Notes under the pieces: model-generated | The model's database searches: none | What the model saw: the letters and a program-made list of their open reading frames with translations, nothing else | What the model was told of the DNA's origin: nothing | Origin: Procambarus clarkii | Lineage: Eukaryota > Arthropoda > Malacostraca > Decapoda > Cambaridae | NCBI RefSeq assembly: GCF_040958095.1 | Contig: NC_091195.1 | Location: 20,005,679-20,069,678, forward strand | Direction of reading: 5' to 3' | Length of the DNA: 64,000 nt | Shown here: in pieces, positions 43,211-58,006 of the stretch | How positions within the stretch are numbered: position 1 is the stretch's first letter | How the letters are laid out: the number at the start of each line of letters is the position of its first letter | Translations under genes and position numbers: made by a program

Positions 43211-46200
43211 CTAGCAACAGTCTTTCTTCTGAACTAGCAACAGTCTTCTGAACTAGCAACAGTCTTTCTTCTGAACTAGCAACAGTCTTCTGAACTAGCA
43301 ACAGTCTTCTGAACTAGCAACAGTCTTTCTTCTGACCTAGCAACAGTCTTTCTTCTGAACTAGCACCAGTCTTCTGAACTAGCACCAGTCTTCTGACCTA
43401 GCAACAGTCTTTCTTCTGAACTAGCACCAGTCTTTCTTCTGAACTAGCACCAGTCTTCTGAACTAGCACCAGTCTTCTGAACTAGCACCAGTCTTCTGAA
43501 CTAGCAACAGTCTTCTGAACTAGCACCAGTCTTCCTTCTGAACTAGCAACAGTCTTCCTTCTGAACTAGCAACAGTCTTCTGAACTAGCACCAGTCTTCC
43601 TTCTGAACTAGCAACAGTCTTTCTTCTGAACTAGCACCAGTCTTCCTTCTGAACTAGCAACAGTCTTCCCTCTGAACTAGCAACAGTCTTCCCTCTGAAC
43701 TAGCAACAGTCTTCTGAACTAGCAACAGTCTTCTGAACTAGCACCAGTCTTCCTTCTGAACTAGCAACAGTCTTCTGAACTAGCACCAGTCTTCCTTCTG
43801 AACTAGCAACAGTCTTCTGAACTAGCAACAGTCTTCTGAACTAGCACCAGTCTTTCTTCTGAACTAGCAACAGTCTTCTGAACTAGCAACAGTCTTCCTT
43901 CTGAACTAGCAACAGTCTTCTGAACTAGCACCAGTCTTTCTTCTGAACTAGCACCAGTCTTTCTTCTGAACTAGCACCAGTCTTCTGAACTAGCACCAGT
44001 CTTCTGACCTAGCAACAGTCTTTCTTCTGAACTAGCACCAGTCTTCTGAACTAGCAACAGTCTTTCTTCTGAACTAGCACCAGTCTTCTGAACTAGCACC
44101 AGTCTTCTGAACGAGCACCAGTCTTCCTTCTGAACCAGCACCAGTCTTCCTTCTGAACTAGCAACAGTCTTTCTTCTGAACTAGCAACAGTCTTCTGAAC
44201 TAGCAACAGTCTTCTGAACTAGCAACAGTCTTCCTTCTGAACTAGCAACAGTCTTTCTTCTGAACTAGCAACAGTCTTCTGAACTAGCACCAGTCTTCCT
44301 TCTGAACTAGCAACAGTCTTCTGAACTAGCAACAGTCTTCTGAACTAGCACCAGTCTTCCTTCTGAACTAGCAACAGTCTTTCTTCTGAACTAGCAACAG
44401 TCTTCTGAACTAGCACCAGTCTTTCTTCTGAACTAGCACCAGTCTTCCTTCTGAACTAGCAAGTCTTCTGAACTAGCACCAGTCTTTCTTCTGAACTAGT
44501 ACCAGTCTTCTGAACTAGCACCAGTCTTTCTTCTGAACTAGCACCAGTCTTCCTTCTGAACTAGCACCAGTCTTCCTTCTGAACTAGCAACAGTCTTCTG
44601 AACTAGCAAGTCTTCTGAACTAGCACCAGTCTTTCTTCTGAACTAGCACCAGTCTTCTGAACTAGCACCAGTCTTCTGAACTAGCACCAGTCTTCCTTCT
44701 GAACTAGCAACAGTCTTCTGAACTAGCAACAGTCTTCCTTCTGAACTAGCAACAGTCTTCTGAACTAGCAACAGTCTTTCTTCTGAACTAGCAACAGTCT
44801 TTCTTCTGAACTAGCAACAGTCTTCTGAACTAGCACCAGTCTTCCTTCTGAACTAGCAACAGTCTTCTGAACTAGCACCAGTCTTCCTTCTGAACTAGCA
44901 ACAGTCTTCTGAACTAGCACCAGTCTTCCTTCTGAACTAGCAACAGTCTTCTGAACTAGCAACAGTCTTTCTTCTGAACTAGCAACAGTCTTCTGAACTA
45001 GCAACAGTCTTCTGAACTAACAACAGTCTTCCTTCTGAACTAGCAACAGTCTTTCTTCTGAACTAGCAACAGTCTTCTGAACTAGCACCAGTCTTCCTTC
45101 TGAACTAGCAACAGTCTTCCTTCTGAACTAGCAACAGTCTTCTGAACTAGCAACAGTCTTTCTTCTGAACTAGCAACAGTCTTCTGAACTAGCACCAGTC
45201 TTCCTTCTGAACTAGCAACAGTCTTCTGAACTAGCACCAGTCTTTCTTCTGAACTAGCACCAGTCTTCCTTCTGAACTAGCACCAGTCTTCCTTCTGAAC
45301 TAGCAACAGTCTTCTGAACTAGCAAGTCTTCTGAACTAGCACCAGTCTTTCTTCTGAACTAGCAACAGTCTTCTGAACTAGCACCAGTCTTCTGAACTAG
45401 CACCAGTCTTCCTTCTGAACTAGCAACAGTCTTCTGAACTAGCAACAGTCTTCCTTCTGAACTAGCAACAGTCTTCTGAACTAGCAACAGTCTTTCTTCT
45501 GAACTAGCAACAGTCTTCTGAACTAGCACCAGTCTTCCTTCTGAACTAGCAACAGTCTTCTGAACTAGCACCAGTCTTCCTTCTGAACTAGCAACAGTCT
45601 TCTGAACTAGCACCAGTCTTCCTTCTGAACTAGCAACAGTCTTCTGAACCAGCACCAGTCTTCCTTCTGAACTAGCAACAGTCTTCCCTCTGAACTAGCA
45701 CCAGTCTTCTGAACTAGCACCAGTCTTCTGAACTAGCACCAGTCTTCTGAACTAGCACCAGTCTTCTGAACTAGCAACAGTCTTCCTTCTGAACTAGCAA
45801 CAGTCTTCTGAACTAGCACCAGTCTTCCTTCTGAACTAGCAACAGTCTTCTGAACTAGCACCAGTCTTCTGAACTAGCAACAGTCTTCCTTCTGAACTAG
45901 CAACAGTCTTCCTTCTGAACTAGCAACAGTCTTCCCTCTGAACTAGTAACAGTCTTCCTTCTGAACTAGCAACAGTCTTCCTTTTGAACTAGCAACAGTC
46001 TTCCCTCTGAACTAGCACCAGTCTTCTGAACTAGCACCAGTCTTCTGAACTAGCAACAGTCTTCTGAACTAGCAACAGTCTTCCTTCTGAACTAGCAACA
46101 GTCTTCTGAACTAGCAACAGTCTTCCTTCTGAACTAGCAACAGTCTTCTGAACTAGCAACAGTCTTCCTTCTGAACTAGCAACAGTCTTCCTTCTGAACT

Positions 46201-46841
46201 AGCAACAGTCTTCTGAACTAGCAACAGTCTTCCTTCTGAACTAGCAACAGTCTTCTGAACTAGCAACAGTCTTCCTTCTGAACTAGCAACAGTTCTGAAC
46301 TAGCAACAGTTTTCCTTCTGAACTAGCAACAGTCTTCCCTCTGAACTAGCACCAGTCTTCTGAACTAGCAACAGTCTTCTGAACTAGCAACAGTCTTCCT
46401 TCTGAACTAGCAACAGTCTTCTGAACTAGCAACAGTCTTCCTTCTGAACTAGCAACAGTCTTCTGAACTAGCAACAGTCTTCCTTCTGAACTAGCAACAG
46501 TCTTCTGAACTAGCAACAGTCTGTCTTCTGAACTAGCAACAGTCTTCCTTCTGAACTAGCAACAGTCTTCCCTCTGAACTAGCAACAGTCTTCTGAACTA
46601 GCAACAGTCTTCCTTCTGAACTAGCAACAGTCTTCTGAACTAGCAACAGTCTTCCTTCTGAACTAGCAACAGTCTTCTGAACTAGCAACAGTCTTCCTTC
46701 TGAACTAGCAACAGTCTTCTGAACTAGCAACAGTCTTCCTTCTGAACTAGCAACAGTCTTCTGAACTAGCAACAGTCTTCCCTCTGAACTAGCAACAGTC
46801 TTCCCTCTGAACTAGCAACAGTCTTCCCTCTGAACTAGCAA
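43211..46841. repeat. 19/23-bp satellite array (copy B), about 3.6 kb
   Basis: Same units as 5516-12473. It carries its own variants such as GACCTAGC (43336, 43396, 44006) and GCAAGTCTTC, which drops AC (44460, 44608, 45325). The two arrays end in the same CTAGCAAGTCTTCATTTTC. Confidence 0.97.
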
Positions 46842-49560
<2,719 letters not shown>

Positions 49561-49610
49561 AAAAGTAACTTTATTAAAATGTTCATTACCTTAATTATTA
49601 TTATCATTAT

Positions 49611-50752
49611 GTGGAAGCTTCAGGGCCTCAACACACTGGGGAACCCTAAACAAGTCCTGGGAGGTGTGGAAGCTTCAGAGCCTCAACACACTGGGGAACC
49701 CTAACCAAGTCCTGGGAGGTGTGGAAGCTTCAGGGCCTCAACACACTAGGGAACCCTAACCAAGTCCTGGGAGGTGTGGAAGCTTCAGAGCCTCAACACA
49801 CTGGGGAACCCTAACCAAGTCCTGGGAGGTGTGGAAGCTTCAGAGCCTCAACACACTGGGGAACCCTAAACAAGTCCTGGGAGGTGTGGAAGCTTCAGGG
49901 CCTCAACACACTAGGGAACCCTAACCAAGTCCTGGGAGGTGTGGAAGCTTCAGGGCCTCAACACACTGGGGAACCCTAACCAAGTCCTGGGAGGTGTGGA
50001 AGCTTCAGGGCCTCAACACACTAGGGAACCCTAACCAAGTCCTGGGAGGTGTGGAAGCTTCATGGCCTCAACACACTGGGGAACCCTAACCAAGTCCTGG
50101 GAGGTGTGGAAGCTTCATGGCCTCAACACACTGGGGAACCCTAACCAAGTCCTGGGAGGTGTGGAAGCTTCAGGGCCTCAACACACTAGGGAACCCTAAC
50201 CAAGACCTGGGAGGTGTGGAAGCTTCAGGGCCTCAACACACTAGGGAACCCTAACCAAGTCCTGGGAGGTGTGGAAGCTTCAGGGCCTCAACACACTAGG
50301 GAACCCTAACCAAGTCCTGGGAGGTGTGGAAGCTTCATGGCCTCAACACACTAGGGAACCCTAACCAAGTCCTGGGAGGTGTGGAAGCTTCAGGGCCTCA
50401 ACACACTGGGGAACCCTAACCAAGACCTGGGAGGTGTGGAAGCTTCATGGCCTCAACACACTAGGGAACCCTAACCAAGTCCTGGGAGGTGTGGAAGCTT
50501 CATGGCCTCAACACACTAGGGAACCCTAACCAAGTCCTGGGAGGTGTGGAAGCTTCAGGGCCTCAACACACTAGGGAACCCTAACCAAGTCCTGGGAGGT
50601 GTGGAAGCTTCAGGGCCTCAACACACTGGGGAACCCTAACCAAGTCCTGGGAGGTGTGGAAGCTTCAGGGCCTCAACACACTGGGGACCCTAAACAAGTC
50701 CTGGGAGGTGTGGAAGCTTCAGGGCCTCAACACACTAGGGAACCCTAAACAA
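49611..50752. repeat. 55-bp minisatellite (copy B), about 21 units
   Basis: Same unit as 15411-16004. It has a TTCATGGCC variant that I did not see in copy A. Confidence 0.97.
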
Positions 50753-51114
50753 GAGCTGACAAGGGTGAGGCTATGACTGACTTAGCGGTATTGCACCACC
50801 ATCAACCATGCGCTCTGGTACTATCATACAGTTAGTAATATTTCCACACTGATTATTTACAACTCATTAGCACTACGCGTAATATAATGAACAATACAAA
50901 GTATACACCCAGGAAAAGAATATATTAGCGTACCAGTATACTTACTAGCTGGCTGTAGGAGGTGCCGAGGACCCTTATCTTGCCCGGATGAAGAGGAGAA
51001 TGGCGCACGTACACCCCAAGAGCCTTGCGGAAGCCGGCCGGCAGAGTGGCAGTGCGCGTGCGCCAACTCTCGTCACATTGTTTACATACGTTCAATTATT
51101 AATAATTCATTTTG
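50753..51114. other. No gene recognised (copy B of 16005-16374)
   Basis: Same sequence as copy A with few changes; nothing recognisable. Confidence 0.5.
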
Positions 51115-51380
51115 TCGGGGACAGGGAGCCTGTGTACGTATATACGTTAGGCTTATATTTGTATCGAGGTCTACCCACAATTAAGGTCCATCTACTAATT
51201 CTAATGGTCCCAGGATGCAACCCCCACAACAGTTGCTTAACTTCAGGGTACCTATTTACTGCTAGGTGAAAAGTAGCATTAGGTGACAGGAAACGTGACA
51301 AAGTATTTCTGTCTCACACAGGATTCGAACCCGGGATTCGTGATTGTGAGTCGACAATGAACCCGACGGTACTACAGAGA
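51115..51380 (-). mobile_element. tRNA-derived SINE (copy B)
   Basis: Duplicate of 16375-16620. The reverse B-box GGATTCGAACC is at about 51320-51330. It carries a small TATACG/TTTGTATCG difference near 51140-51165. Confidence 0.75.
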
Positions 51381-51573
51381 CCCTGAATATAAATCCTGAG
51401 CCGGGATAAAATTATGACGTCATAGTGACGTCACACTGTGTGCCTTTAACTAAATCAGCATAAAATCTGTTTCATTAAGTTGTGACGATGTGCACTGAAC
51501 TTTGTAACTAGTTCATCAAGATTGTAACTTGCTTAGCTAAATGAATTGTGGGGTTCTTCCACTACCACCCACA

Positions 51574-51805
51574 AGATGGGTATGGGGTGCAAAATAAATG
51601 AACTAATTTAGAATTACCACCAATATTCTTATTATTATTATTATTTTGTACTAACAAGCATATGTAGTTAAACCAGCGGTTTACGGTTAAATTAATTTAG
51701 CTGTATCTAAGCCAAGTTAATTAGAGCTTCAGTCAGAAGTTATTTAAGTTCTAGATAATACAAACTTCAAATCTCATCTTATATCAGTTTTGTTCATTTA
51801 CTGTG
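51574..51805. other. Sequence right of duplication breakpoint B
   Basis: AT-rich spacer not related to 16815 onward. It marks the right limit of the duplicated unit. No gene. Confidence 0.6.
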
Positions 51806-53985
51806 GACTCCCATCCTGTGAGTGGTAGTGGGCCCCATACCCATCCTGTGGGTGATAGTGGGCCCCATACCCATCCTGTGAGTGGTAGTGGACCCCATAC
51901 CCATCCTGTGGGTGGTAGTGGCCCCTATACCCATTCTGTGAGTGGTAGTGGACCCCATACCCATCCTGTGAGTGGTAGTGGGTCCCATACCCATCCTGTG
52001 AGTGGTAGTGGACCCCATACCCATCCTGTGGGTGATAGTGGACCCCATACCCATTCTGTGAGTGGTAGTGGACCCCATACCCATCCTGTGGGTGGTAGTG
52101 GCCCCTATACCCATTCTGTGAGTGGTAGTGGACCCCATACCCATCCTGTGAGTGGTAGTGGGTCCTATACCCATCCTGTGAGTGGTAGTGGACCCCATAC
52201 CCATCCTGTGGGTGATAGTGGACCCCATACCCATTCTGTGAGTGGTAGTGGACCCCATACCCATCCTGTGAGTGGTAGTGGGTCCCATACCCATCCTGTG
52301 AGTGGTAGTGGGCCCCATACCCATCCTGTGGGTGGTAGTGGACCCCATACCCATCCTGTGAGTGGTAGTGGGCCCCATACCCATCCTGTGGGTGGTAGTG
52401 GACCCCATACCCATCCTGGGAGTGGTAGTGGCCCCCATACCCATTCTGTGAGTGGTAGTGGACCCCATACCCATCCTGTGAGTGGTAGTGGGTCCCATAC
52501 CCATCCTGTGAGTGGTAGTGGGCCCCATACCCATCCTGTGAGTGGTAGTGGGCCCCATACCCATCCTGTGAGTGGTAGTGGACCCCATACCCATTCTGTG
52601 AGTGGTAGTGGACCCCATACCCATCCTGTGGGTGATAGTGGACCCCATACCCATCCTGTGAGTGGTAGTGGGCCCCATACCCATCCTGTGGGTGATAGTG
52701 GACCCCATACCCATCCTGTGAGTGGTAGTGGACCCCATACCCATCCTGTGAGTGGTAGTGGGCCCCATACCCATCCTGGGATGGTAGTGGGCCCTATACC
52801 CATCTTGGGAGTGGTAGTGGGCCCCATACCCATCCTGTGGGTGGTAGTTATCCCCCATACCCATCCTGTGAGTTTAGTGGACTCCATACCCATCCTGTGA
52901 GTGGTAGTGGGGCCCCATACCCATCCTGTGAGTGGTAGTGGGCCCCATACCCATCCTGTGAGTGGTAGTGGGCCCCATACCCATCCTGGGAGTGGTAGTG
53001 GACCCCATACCCATCCTGTGAGTGGTAGTGGGCTCCATACCCATCCTGTGAGTGGTAGTGGGCCCCATACCCATCCTGTGAGTGGTAGTGGACCCCATAC
53101 CCATCCTGTGAGTGGTAGTGGGCTCCATACCCATCCTGGGAGTGGTAGTGGACCCCATACCCATCCTGTGAGTGGTAGTGGGCTCCATACCCATCCTGTG
53201 AGTGGTAGTGGGCCCCATACCCATCCTGTGAGTGGTAGTGGGCCCCATACCCATCCTGTGAGTGGTAGTGGGGCCCCATACCCATCCTGTGAGCGGTAGT
53301 GGACCCCATACCCATCCTGTGAGTGGTAGTGGACCCCATACCCATCCTGTGAGCGGTAGTGGGCCCCATACCCATCCTGTAAGTGGTAGTGGACTCCATA
53401 CCCATCCTGTGAGTGGTAGTGGGCCCTATACCCATCCTGTAGGTGGTAGTGGATCCCATACCCATCCTGTGAGTGGTAGTGTGCCCCATACCCATCCTGT
53501 GAGCGGTAGTGGACCCCATACCCATTCTGTGAGTGGTAGTGGACCCCATACCCATCCTGGGAGTGGTAATGGACCCCATACCCATCCTGTGAGTGGTAAT
53601 GGACCCCATACACATCCTGTGAGTGGTAGTGGACCCCATACCCATCCTGTGAGTGGTAGTGTGGCCCCCATACCCATCCTGTGAGTGGTAATGGACCCCA
53701 TGCCCATCCTGTGAGTGGTAGTGGGCCCCATACCCATCCTGTGGGTGGTAGTGGACCCCATACCCATCCTGTGAGTGGTAGTGGGCCCCATACCCATCCT
53801 GTGAGTGGTAGTGGACCCCATACCCATCCTGTGAGTGGTAGTGGGCCCCATACCCATCCTGTGAGTGGTAATGGACCCCATGCCCATCCTGTGAGTGGTA
53901 GTGGGCCCCATACCCATCCTGTGGGTGGTAGTGGACCCCATACCCATCCTGTGAGTGGTAGTGGGCCCCATACACATCCTGTGAG
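51806..53985. repeat. 30-bp minisatellite, about 72 units
   Basis: Units of CCATACCCATCCTGTGAGTG plus GTAGTGGGCC or GTAGTGGACC, almost perfectly spaced at 30 bp until small indels near 52790, 52900, 53272 and 53662. As 30 is a multiple of three, frames of 130-667 codons run through on both strands. These are not accepted as genes. Confidence 0.97.
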
Positions 53986-54261
53986 TGATATCTTTGGTAT
54001 GAGTGGTATTAATATTCCATTAATGTTTGCCTCTTGCTGTATGTGGTCCTGTTGCATCCTCCCGGTAAGATTTTCCTGCTGAGTTTGTATAGAACTTTGA
54101 GACCCAGGTCCCGTCCGTCGTCGATGTCTCTGTCTCTGCGCAGTTTTCCGTTTGTTTCTCCTGGTCATTGCTACCTGAAAAGGCCTGGAATCGCCTTAAC
54201 CGTCATCCATCAGTCACTGGATCACTGGATCACAACTTTCTAGAGCGCTCCAAGACGCACT
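53986..54261. other. No gene recognised
   Basis: Short transition from the minisatellite to the repeat at 54262. On the minus strand it supplies an ATG-led, Arg/Gln-rich stretch that runs into the repeat frame; there is no family resemblance. Confidence 0.5.
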
Positions 54262-54550
54262 CTTCCTCGACCACGGCTGATTGATTGATTGATTACGATT
54301 AAGCAACCCAAAAGGTGGCACGGGCATGAATAGCCCGTAAGTGGTGGCCCTTTTGAGCCATTACCAGTATCAATAGATGATACTGGAGATCTGTGGAGGT
54401 GCGACTGCACCCTGCGTGACGGGAGATGTCTCCCGTGGACCACGGCTGTGATAGAACCGTGTATATACCCATGGAACCGCCTACCCGCCAGAGCCGTTGA
54501 TGCGAAAACACTTGAATTTCAAAATTCAGCTGGACAGAATCGTCAGGACA
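54262..54550. mobile_element. Dispersed repeat (AGCCCGTAAGTGG family)
   Basis: It includes GATTGATTGATTACGATTAAG, GGCACGGGCATGAATAGCCC and GTAAGTGGTGGCC. A second member is at about 62485-62560. The class is not determined. Confidence 0.6.
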
Positions 54551-54594
54551 AATGAAGGAGACCTTTTAGAACCCCGCCGGCTTCCTGTCCTCAT

Positions 54595-54879
54595 TTTTTG
54601 TATATATACAAGAGTTCAAAATTCCAAATTCAAATTCATTACAAGTTCTAATTACTAATTCAAGTTCTTACATTCTTGTAAAGCCGCAAACACACATAGC
54701 GTTTCGGGGAGGTCCTTAGTCCTAATTTTCCCCGGAATACGACTCGCCAAATCGTTTAACAACCCATTTACTGCTGGGTGAACAGAGTCTCCAGTCAATC
54801 CTCCCAACCCGTCCTCGGCCAGGATACGAACCCAGGCCGAAGCGCCGAGCGATTCGATTCCCGGGTGGGACAGAAATTG
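54595..54879 (-). mobile_element. tRNA-derived SINE, left of foldback
   Basis: Contains CATAGCGTTTCGGGGAGGTCC, GGATACGAACCCAGGCC (reverse B-box) and GATTCGATTCCCGGGTGGGAC. It is truncated by the foldback element at 54880. Confidence 0.75.
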
Positions 54880-55717
54880 CAGCCCGTCCTCCAAACAAAG
54901 ATCCAAAAGTGATTCTATCCACCCGCCAAACCCTTCAGCTGTTTATAAATGAAAAACGGTTTACACACGACTCACAACTGCTGACATTCGAACACTTCCG
55001 GAACAAGTGCTTCACTGACGAATTTTGTTCGAATCACAACGCTATAAATGCTTCACCCACGTACTACAAATACAAATAGAACCTAAACACCTAACCTAAC
55101 CTATCCTATGCCTATATATACACAATATGCTAATATGTTATAATATTAATTTATACTTGAGAAAATTCCCGTTTTGAATGAACAGCATGTTAAAATTTAT
55201 GAATGCGTCTGTGGGGTTGACCGCTGGATGTAATGGACTTGAGTCGAGGACGGGTTGGAAATTGTTTGACACGTTTCCTTTCAACTAATGCATTTGTTCA
55301 CCTAGCAGTAATTAGGTACCTGGGAGTTAATTAGGCAACCCGTCCTCGACTCAAGTCCATTACATCCAGCGGTCGACCCCACAGACGCATTCATAAATTT
55401 TAACATGCTGTTCATTCAAAACGGGAATTTTCTCAAGTATAAATTAATATTATAATATATTAGCATATTGTGCATATATAGGCATAGGTTAGGTTAGGTG
55501 TTTAGGTTCTGTTGGCGATTATTTGTATTTGTAGTACGTGGGTGAAGCATTTATAGCGTTATGATTCGAACAAAAGTCGTCAGTGAAGCACTTGTTCCGG
55601 ATATGTTCGAATGTCAGCAGTTGTGAGTCGTGTGTAAACCGCTTTTCATTCATAAACAGCTGGGGGTTTGGCGGGTGGATGGAATCACTTTTGGATCTTT
55701 GTTTGGAGGACGGGCTG
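54880..55717. mobile_element. Large foldback element with SINE tail as loop
   Basis: The left arm is 54880-55257, from CAGCCCGTCCTCCAAAC to GAGGACGGGTTG. The right arm is 55336-55717, its near-exact complement. The 78-bp loop (55258-55335) is the tail of the neighbouring SINE family (GTTTGACACGTTTCC, CACCTAGCAGTAATTAGG). Arms of about 380 bp make this the longest inverted repeat in the window. Confidence 0.88.
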
Positions 55718-55985
55718 GGCCAGGATACGAACCCAGGCCAAAGCGCTCGCGAAGTGCCGAGCGATTCGATTCCCGGGTGGGACAGAAATTGTTTGACACG
55801 TTTCCTTTCACTTAATGCATCTGTTCACCTAGCAGCAATTAGGTACCCGGGAGTTAATTAGGCGACTGTTTGGGGGGTTGCATCTCGGGGAGAGTCAGTG
55901 GTTCGACCTTGGGAAGACCTCGATACAAGCATAAACTATATATACACACACATACACAGGCTCCCTGTCCCCGACAACGGAAATT
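55718..55985 (+). mobile_element. tRNA-derived SINE, right of foldback
   Basis: Contains GGATACGAACCCAGGCC, then GATTCGATTCCCGGG (B-box in sense), CACCTAGCAGCAATTAGG, GGGGGGTTGCATCTCGGGG and a tail of ACATACACAGGCTCCCTG. It is the same family as 16375 and 51115 in the opposite direction. Confidence 0.75.
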
Positions 55986-56119
55986 ATGTATAGCCTGCAT
56001 ATACATCCCCATTTGGAATTAACTTTAAAGCCAGATTCGACAACAAATCGAACGAGATGAAAGTTAAATGTAACGCATTTACGCAAAAGTAACGCAATAG
56101 GAACAACAAGGTTATGTTA

Positions 56120-56235
56120 GACGAGGCATGGAGAGCTATAGCCACTTAGATCAGTTAATACGAGCTAGCCACTTGCCTAGCCACTTAGATCAGTTAATAC
56201 GAGCTAGCCACTTAAATCAGTTAATACGAGCTAGC
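56120..56235. repeat. Short tandem repeat AGCCACTTA...CAGTTAATACGAGCT
   Basis: About three to four units of roughly 31-46 bp built on GCCACTTAGATCAGTTAATAC. It leads into a LINE C-terminal frame. Confidence 0.75.
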
Positions 56236-56441
56236 CACTTAAATCTATGACCACAAGAGGTCATAGATTTAAACTAGCTAAACACAGATGCCGAAGAAAT
56301 GTAAGAAAATTCACTTTCGCAAACAGAGTGGTAGACGGTTGGAACAAGTTAGGTGAGAAGGTGGTGGAGGCCAAGACCGTCAGTAGTTTCAAAGCGTTAT
56401 ATGACAAAGAGTGCTGGGAAGATGGGACACCACGAGCGTAA
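56235..56441 (+). pseudogene. LINE RT C-terminal fragment
   Basis: The frame reads RGHRFKLAKHRCRRNVRKF, NRVVDGWNKL and FKALYDKECW, the standard last segment of many crustacean LINE RTs. It is only the end of the protein, and a stop follows at 56441. Confidence 0.85.
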
Positions 56442-57011
56442 CTCTCATTCTGTAACTACACTTAGGTAATTACTTGCCCCGCTCCTGTGCCAGGTAAGTT
56501 ACGGGTTCACCATATATAGCCCGTGCTACTTGGAACTTGTTCCGAGTAGTTGAATCTATAACAAGAGCTAGCCCCTCATTTCCTAGCAGTCACTGATAGT
56601 TAGGTACTGTCATGTAAGTACACCGACCCACCAAGAGCTTCCTCATTGGTCATACCTGTAAGTTAAAGTACCTTCCCTAAGAAATTCCCTAAAGTGCCTT
56701 CCCAATCGACTTGAGAATGGTACAGGACGGACCGAAACGTCGTCGTCCCTTCACCTTCTAGTGTGTAGTCTGGTCAACATACCTTCCCTAAGCTTCGCTA
56801 GTACCTTCCGTACTACGGGCTCGCCATAGCCCGTGCTGCTTGGAACGTTTTGTTCCAAGTAGCGAATCTTTAACAATAATTCCTTAAGCCACCCTCAAAC
56901 AATTTACTCTATTCCGACGCATCAAAACAATATTTCCTTGTCCCACCAACCTAATAGTATATAAATTTGCAGTTTCCACCTTGAGGATAAGTCATTTTCA
57001 TTCTAAAAATG
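56442..57011. mobile_element. Repeat-derived sequence with PLE hairpin motif at 56707-56745
   Basis: Mostly unclassified. The motif CGAC-TTGAGAAT-GGTAC-loop-GGACC-GAAACGTC-GTCG and the following CTTCTAGTGTGTAGTCTGG match the 4711-4861 family. One stem pair is mismatched here. Related words (AGCCCGTGCTACTTGGAAC) occur at 56519 and 56830. Confidence 0.6.
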
Positions 57012-57140
57012 ACTTAAGTTGAAATTGAAATAAGTTTATTGAGGTAAAATACACACAAAGGGATGAGGTAGCTCAAGCTATTCTCACCCCGTTCAGTACA
57101 TCGTGTTAATACATACATAGACACACATCACAAATAAACA
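57012..57140 (-). mobile_element. LINE 3' end fragment
   Basis: Reverse complement of 29735-29893 (GAAATAAGTTTATTGAGG, CCCCGTTCAGTACATCG). Confidence 0.75.
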
Positions 57141-57319
57141 TATTGACTTAAGTTTGTATAGTAATTATGGAAAGGAATTCCCGTGTGGAGGGAGCGTCGG
57201 TGGGGTTGGCAGGCCTGCGCCACCACAACATTGGTGCACTTCCTCTCCAGCCCAGGGTCCAGCTCCGGGAAGTGGCTCCTCTCTGACACTGGCCACGGGT
57301 AAGTGCCACCCAGGGAGGC

Positions 57320-58000
57320 ACTACAGGCTTGTGGGGGAGTAGTGGGTGTATGAGGGGGGAGTAGTGGGTGTATGGTGGGGGAGTAGTGGGTGTATGGTGG
57401 GGGAGTAGTGGGTGTTGGTGGGGGAACAGTGGGTGTTGGAGGGGGAGTAGTGGGTGTTGGAGGGGGAGTAGTGGGTGTATGGAGGGGGAGTAGTGGGTGT
57501 TGGTGGGGGAGTAGTGGGTGTATGAGGGGGGAGTAGTGGGTGTAGGAGGGGGAGTAGTGGGTGTTGGAGGGGGAGTAGTGGGTGTATGAGGGGGGAGTAG
57601 TGGGTGTTGGTAGGGTAGTAGTGGGTGTTGGAGGGGGAGTAGTGGGTGTATGGAGGGGGAGTAGTGGGTGTATGAGGGGGGAGTAGTGGGTGTATGGAGG
57701 GGGAGTAGTGGGTGTATGGAGGGGGAGTAGTGGGTGTATGGAGGGGGAGTAGTGGGTGTAGGACGGGGGAGTAGTGGGTGTAGGAGGGGGAGTAATGGGT
57801 GTTGGTGGGGGAGTAGTGGGTGTTGGTGGGGGAGTAGTGGGTGTTGGAGGGGGAGTAGTGGGTGTTGGAGGGGGAGTAGTGGGTGTTGGTGGGGGAGTAG
57901 TGGGTGTTGGAGGGGGAGTAGTGGGTGTTGGTGGGGGAACAGTGGGTGTTGGTGGAGGGAGTAGTGGGTGTTGGAGGGGGAGTAGTGGGTGTTTGTGGGG
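57320..58000. repeat. 21/22-bp minisatellite GGGGGAGTAGTGGGTGTTGGA
   Basis: Units of AGTAGTGGGTGT plus TGGAGGGGG, TATGAGGGGGG or similar. The G-rich strand has runs of 4-6 G. It continues at 58494 after the retroposon insertion. Proline/threonine-rich minus frames are artefacts. Confidence 0.96.
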
Positions 58001-58006
58001 AATAGT

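Noticed and set aside
52165-54168. A 667-codon minus-strand open frame led by an Arg/Gln-rich ATG segment
   Set aside because: Nearly all of it is the 30-bp minisatellite, which keeps every frame without a stop open. The non-repeat lead shows no recognisable domain or splice logic.
55090-55112. CCTAACCTAACC, resembling the arthropod telomere repeat
   Set aside because: Only two to three units inside a foldback arm, mirrored in the other arm; not a telomere.
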